This document shows, one piece after another, positions 63,772 through 64,000 of a DNA stretch of 64,000 nt. This stretch comes from Streptomyces sp. CB02923 (GTDB lineage Bacteria; Actinomycetota; Actinomycetes; Streptomycetales; Streptomycetaceae). A model generated the notes under the pieces. The model searched no databases. It saw only the letters and a program-made list of their open reading frames with translations, and was not told the DNA's origin. Position numbers and translations under genes: made by a program. Position 1 is the first letter of the stretch, and every line of letters begins with the position of its first letter. Location: NCBI RefSeq assembly GCF_001905005.1, contig NZ_LWKZ01000001.1, forward strand, positions 189,775 to 253,774, written 5' to 3'.

Positions 63772-64000
63772 TTACTGGGCGGCCGCGAGCTTGGCGGCCG
63801 AGTCGGCGTCCACACACGCCTGGATGACCGGGTCGAGCTCGCCGTCGAGGACCTGGTCCAGGTTGTACGCCTTGAAGCCGACCCGGTGGTCCGAGATGCG
63901 GTTCTCCGGGAAGTTGTACGTCCGGATGCGCTCGGAGCGGTCGACGGTGCGGACCTGGCTGCGCCGGGCGTCCGACGCCTCCTTCTCGGCTTCTTCCTGG
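63772..64000 (-). CDS. prfA: Peptide chain release factor 1, C-terminal part (N-terminus beyond window)
   Basis: Only about 75 C-terminal residues are visible, ending with TAA at 63772. They include [21 protein letters not shown] and the helix [16 protein letters not shown], which are diagnostic of RF1/RF2. The GGQ motif and the codon-recognition loop lie outside. The RF1 identity comes from adjacency to prmC and the sequence end; RF2 is excluded only by context. Confidence 0.93.
   Translation of the reverse strand, partial: QEEAEKEASDARRSQVRTVDRSERIRTYNFPENRISDHRVGFKAYNLDQVLDGELDPVIQACVDADSAAKLAAAQ

Overview
The window is chromosomal DNA from an actinomycete, almost certainly a Streptomyces. 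The base composition is very GC-rich with strong third-position GC bias, GTG (and one TTG) starts are common, and long shadow reading frames lie opposite most genes. The gene set includes the Streptomyces polar-growth coiled-coil proteins Scy and FilP, the chiS-chiR-chiC chitinase locus, NucS, and an F-type ATP synthase operon followed by a MraY-family transferase, glyA, a PTP-like protein, tsaC, prmC and prfA. From memory, the right four-fifths resembles the prfA-to-icmA stretch of the S. coelicolor core chromosome; this was not searched. The far-left block (LegB-like dehydratase, MurG-like transferase, two-component system, fused SecDF) looks like a separate module.

Layout. 1-7.4 kb: envelope-glycan pair (LegB-like, MurG-like) divergent from an OmpR-type two-component system, a secreted low-complexity protein and SecDF. 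7.4-22.7 kb: isobutyryl-CoA mutase large subunit icmA under a perfect 20-bp palindrome, two DUF3817 membrane proteins, two MarR regulators, an MFS pump with a divergent ArsR-type regulator, an operon of three AIM24 paralogues, a second OmpR-type system divergent from a PepSY protein, a 750-bp gene-free region with structured repeats, then meaB, a thiolase and methylmalonyl-CoA epimerase. 22.9-28.2 kb: scy and filP. 28.5-33.2 kb: two duplicated ABC transporter pairs with disordered tails. 33-41 kb: small regulators, an LLM flavoenzyme, nucS, a STAND-like ATPase with KPTD repeats, a STAS protein, 3-hydroxyacyl-CoA dehydrogenase and TetR. 41-48.7 kb: drug-type ABC exporter, cobalamin adenosyltransferase, chiSRC. 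48.8-57.7 kb: atpIBEFHAGDC on the minus strand plus two small membrane proteins downstream. 57.9-64 kb: lipid-linked sugar synthesis, glyA, ptp-like, tsaC, prmC, prfA (partial).

How the genes work together. Several dispersed genes serve acyl-CoA and B12 metabolism: icmA (B12-dependent), meaB (G-protein chaperone of acyl-CoA mutases), methylmalonyl-CoA epimerase, thiolase, 3-hydroxybutyryl-CoA dehydrogenase and the ATP:cobalamin adenosyltransferase that makes the coenzyme. Envelope and polar growth is the second theme (Scy, FilP, SecDF, MurG-like, MraY-like). Two Rex-like operators, upstream of atpI and of the AIM24 operon, suggest a redox link.

The most unusual findings are a pair of inverted stem-loop elements (about 105 nt each) with conserved loops and covarying stems at 19.1 and 19.7 kb; a low-molecular-weight tyrosine phosphatase whose nucleophilic cysteine is serine; threefold TMxLQAQ motifs in an ABC permease tail; a STAND-like ATPase with Arg in place of the Walker A Lys; and a 65-bp perfect repeat beside the 3' end of the ptp-like gene. 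I saw no tRNA, rRNA, CRISPR array, transposase or integrase. All assignments come from reading the sequence; no database search was possible.
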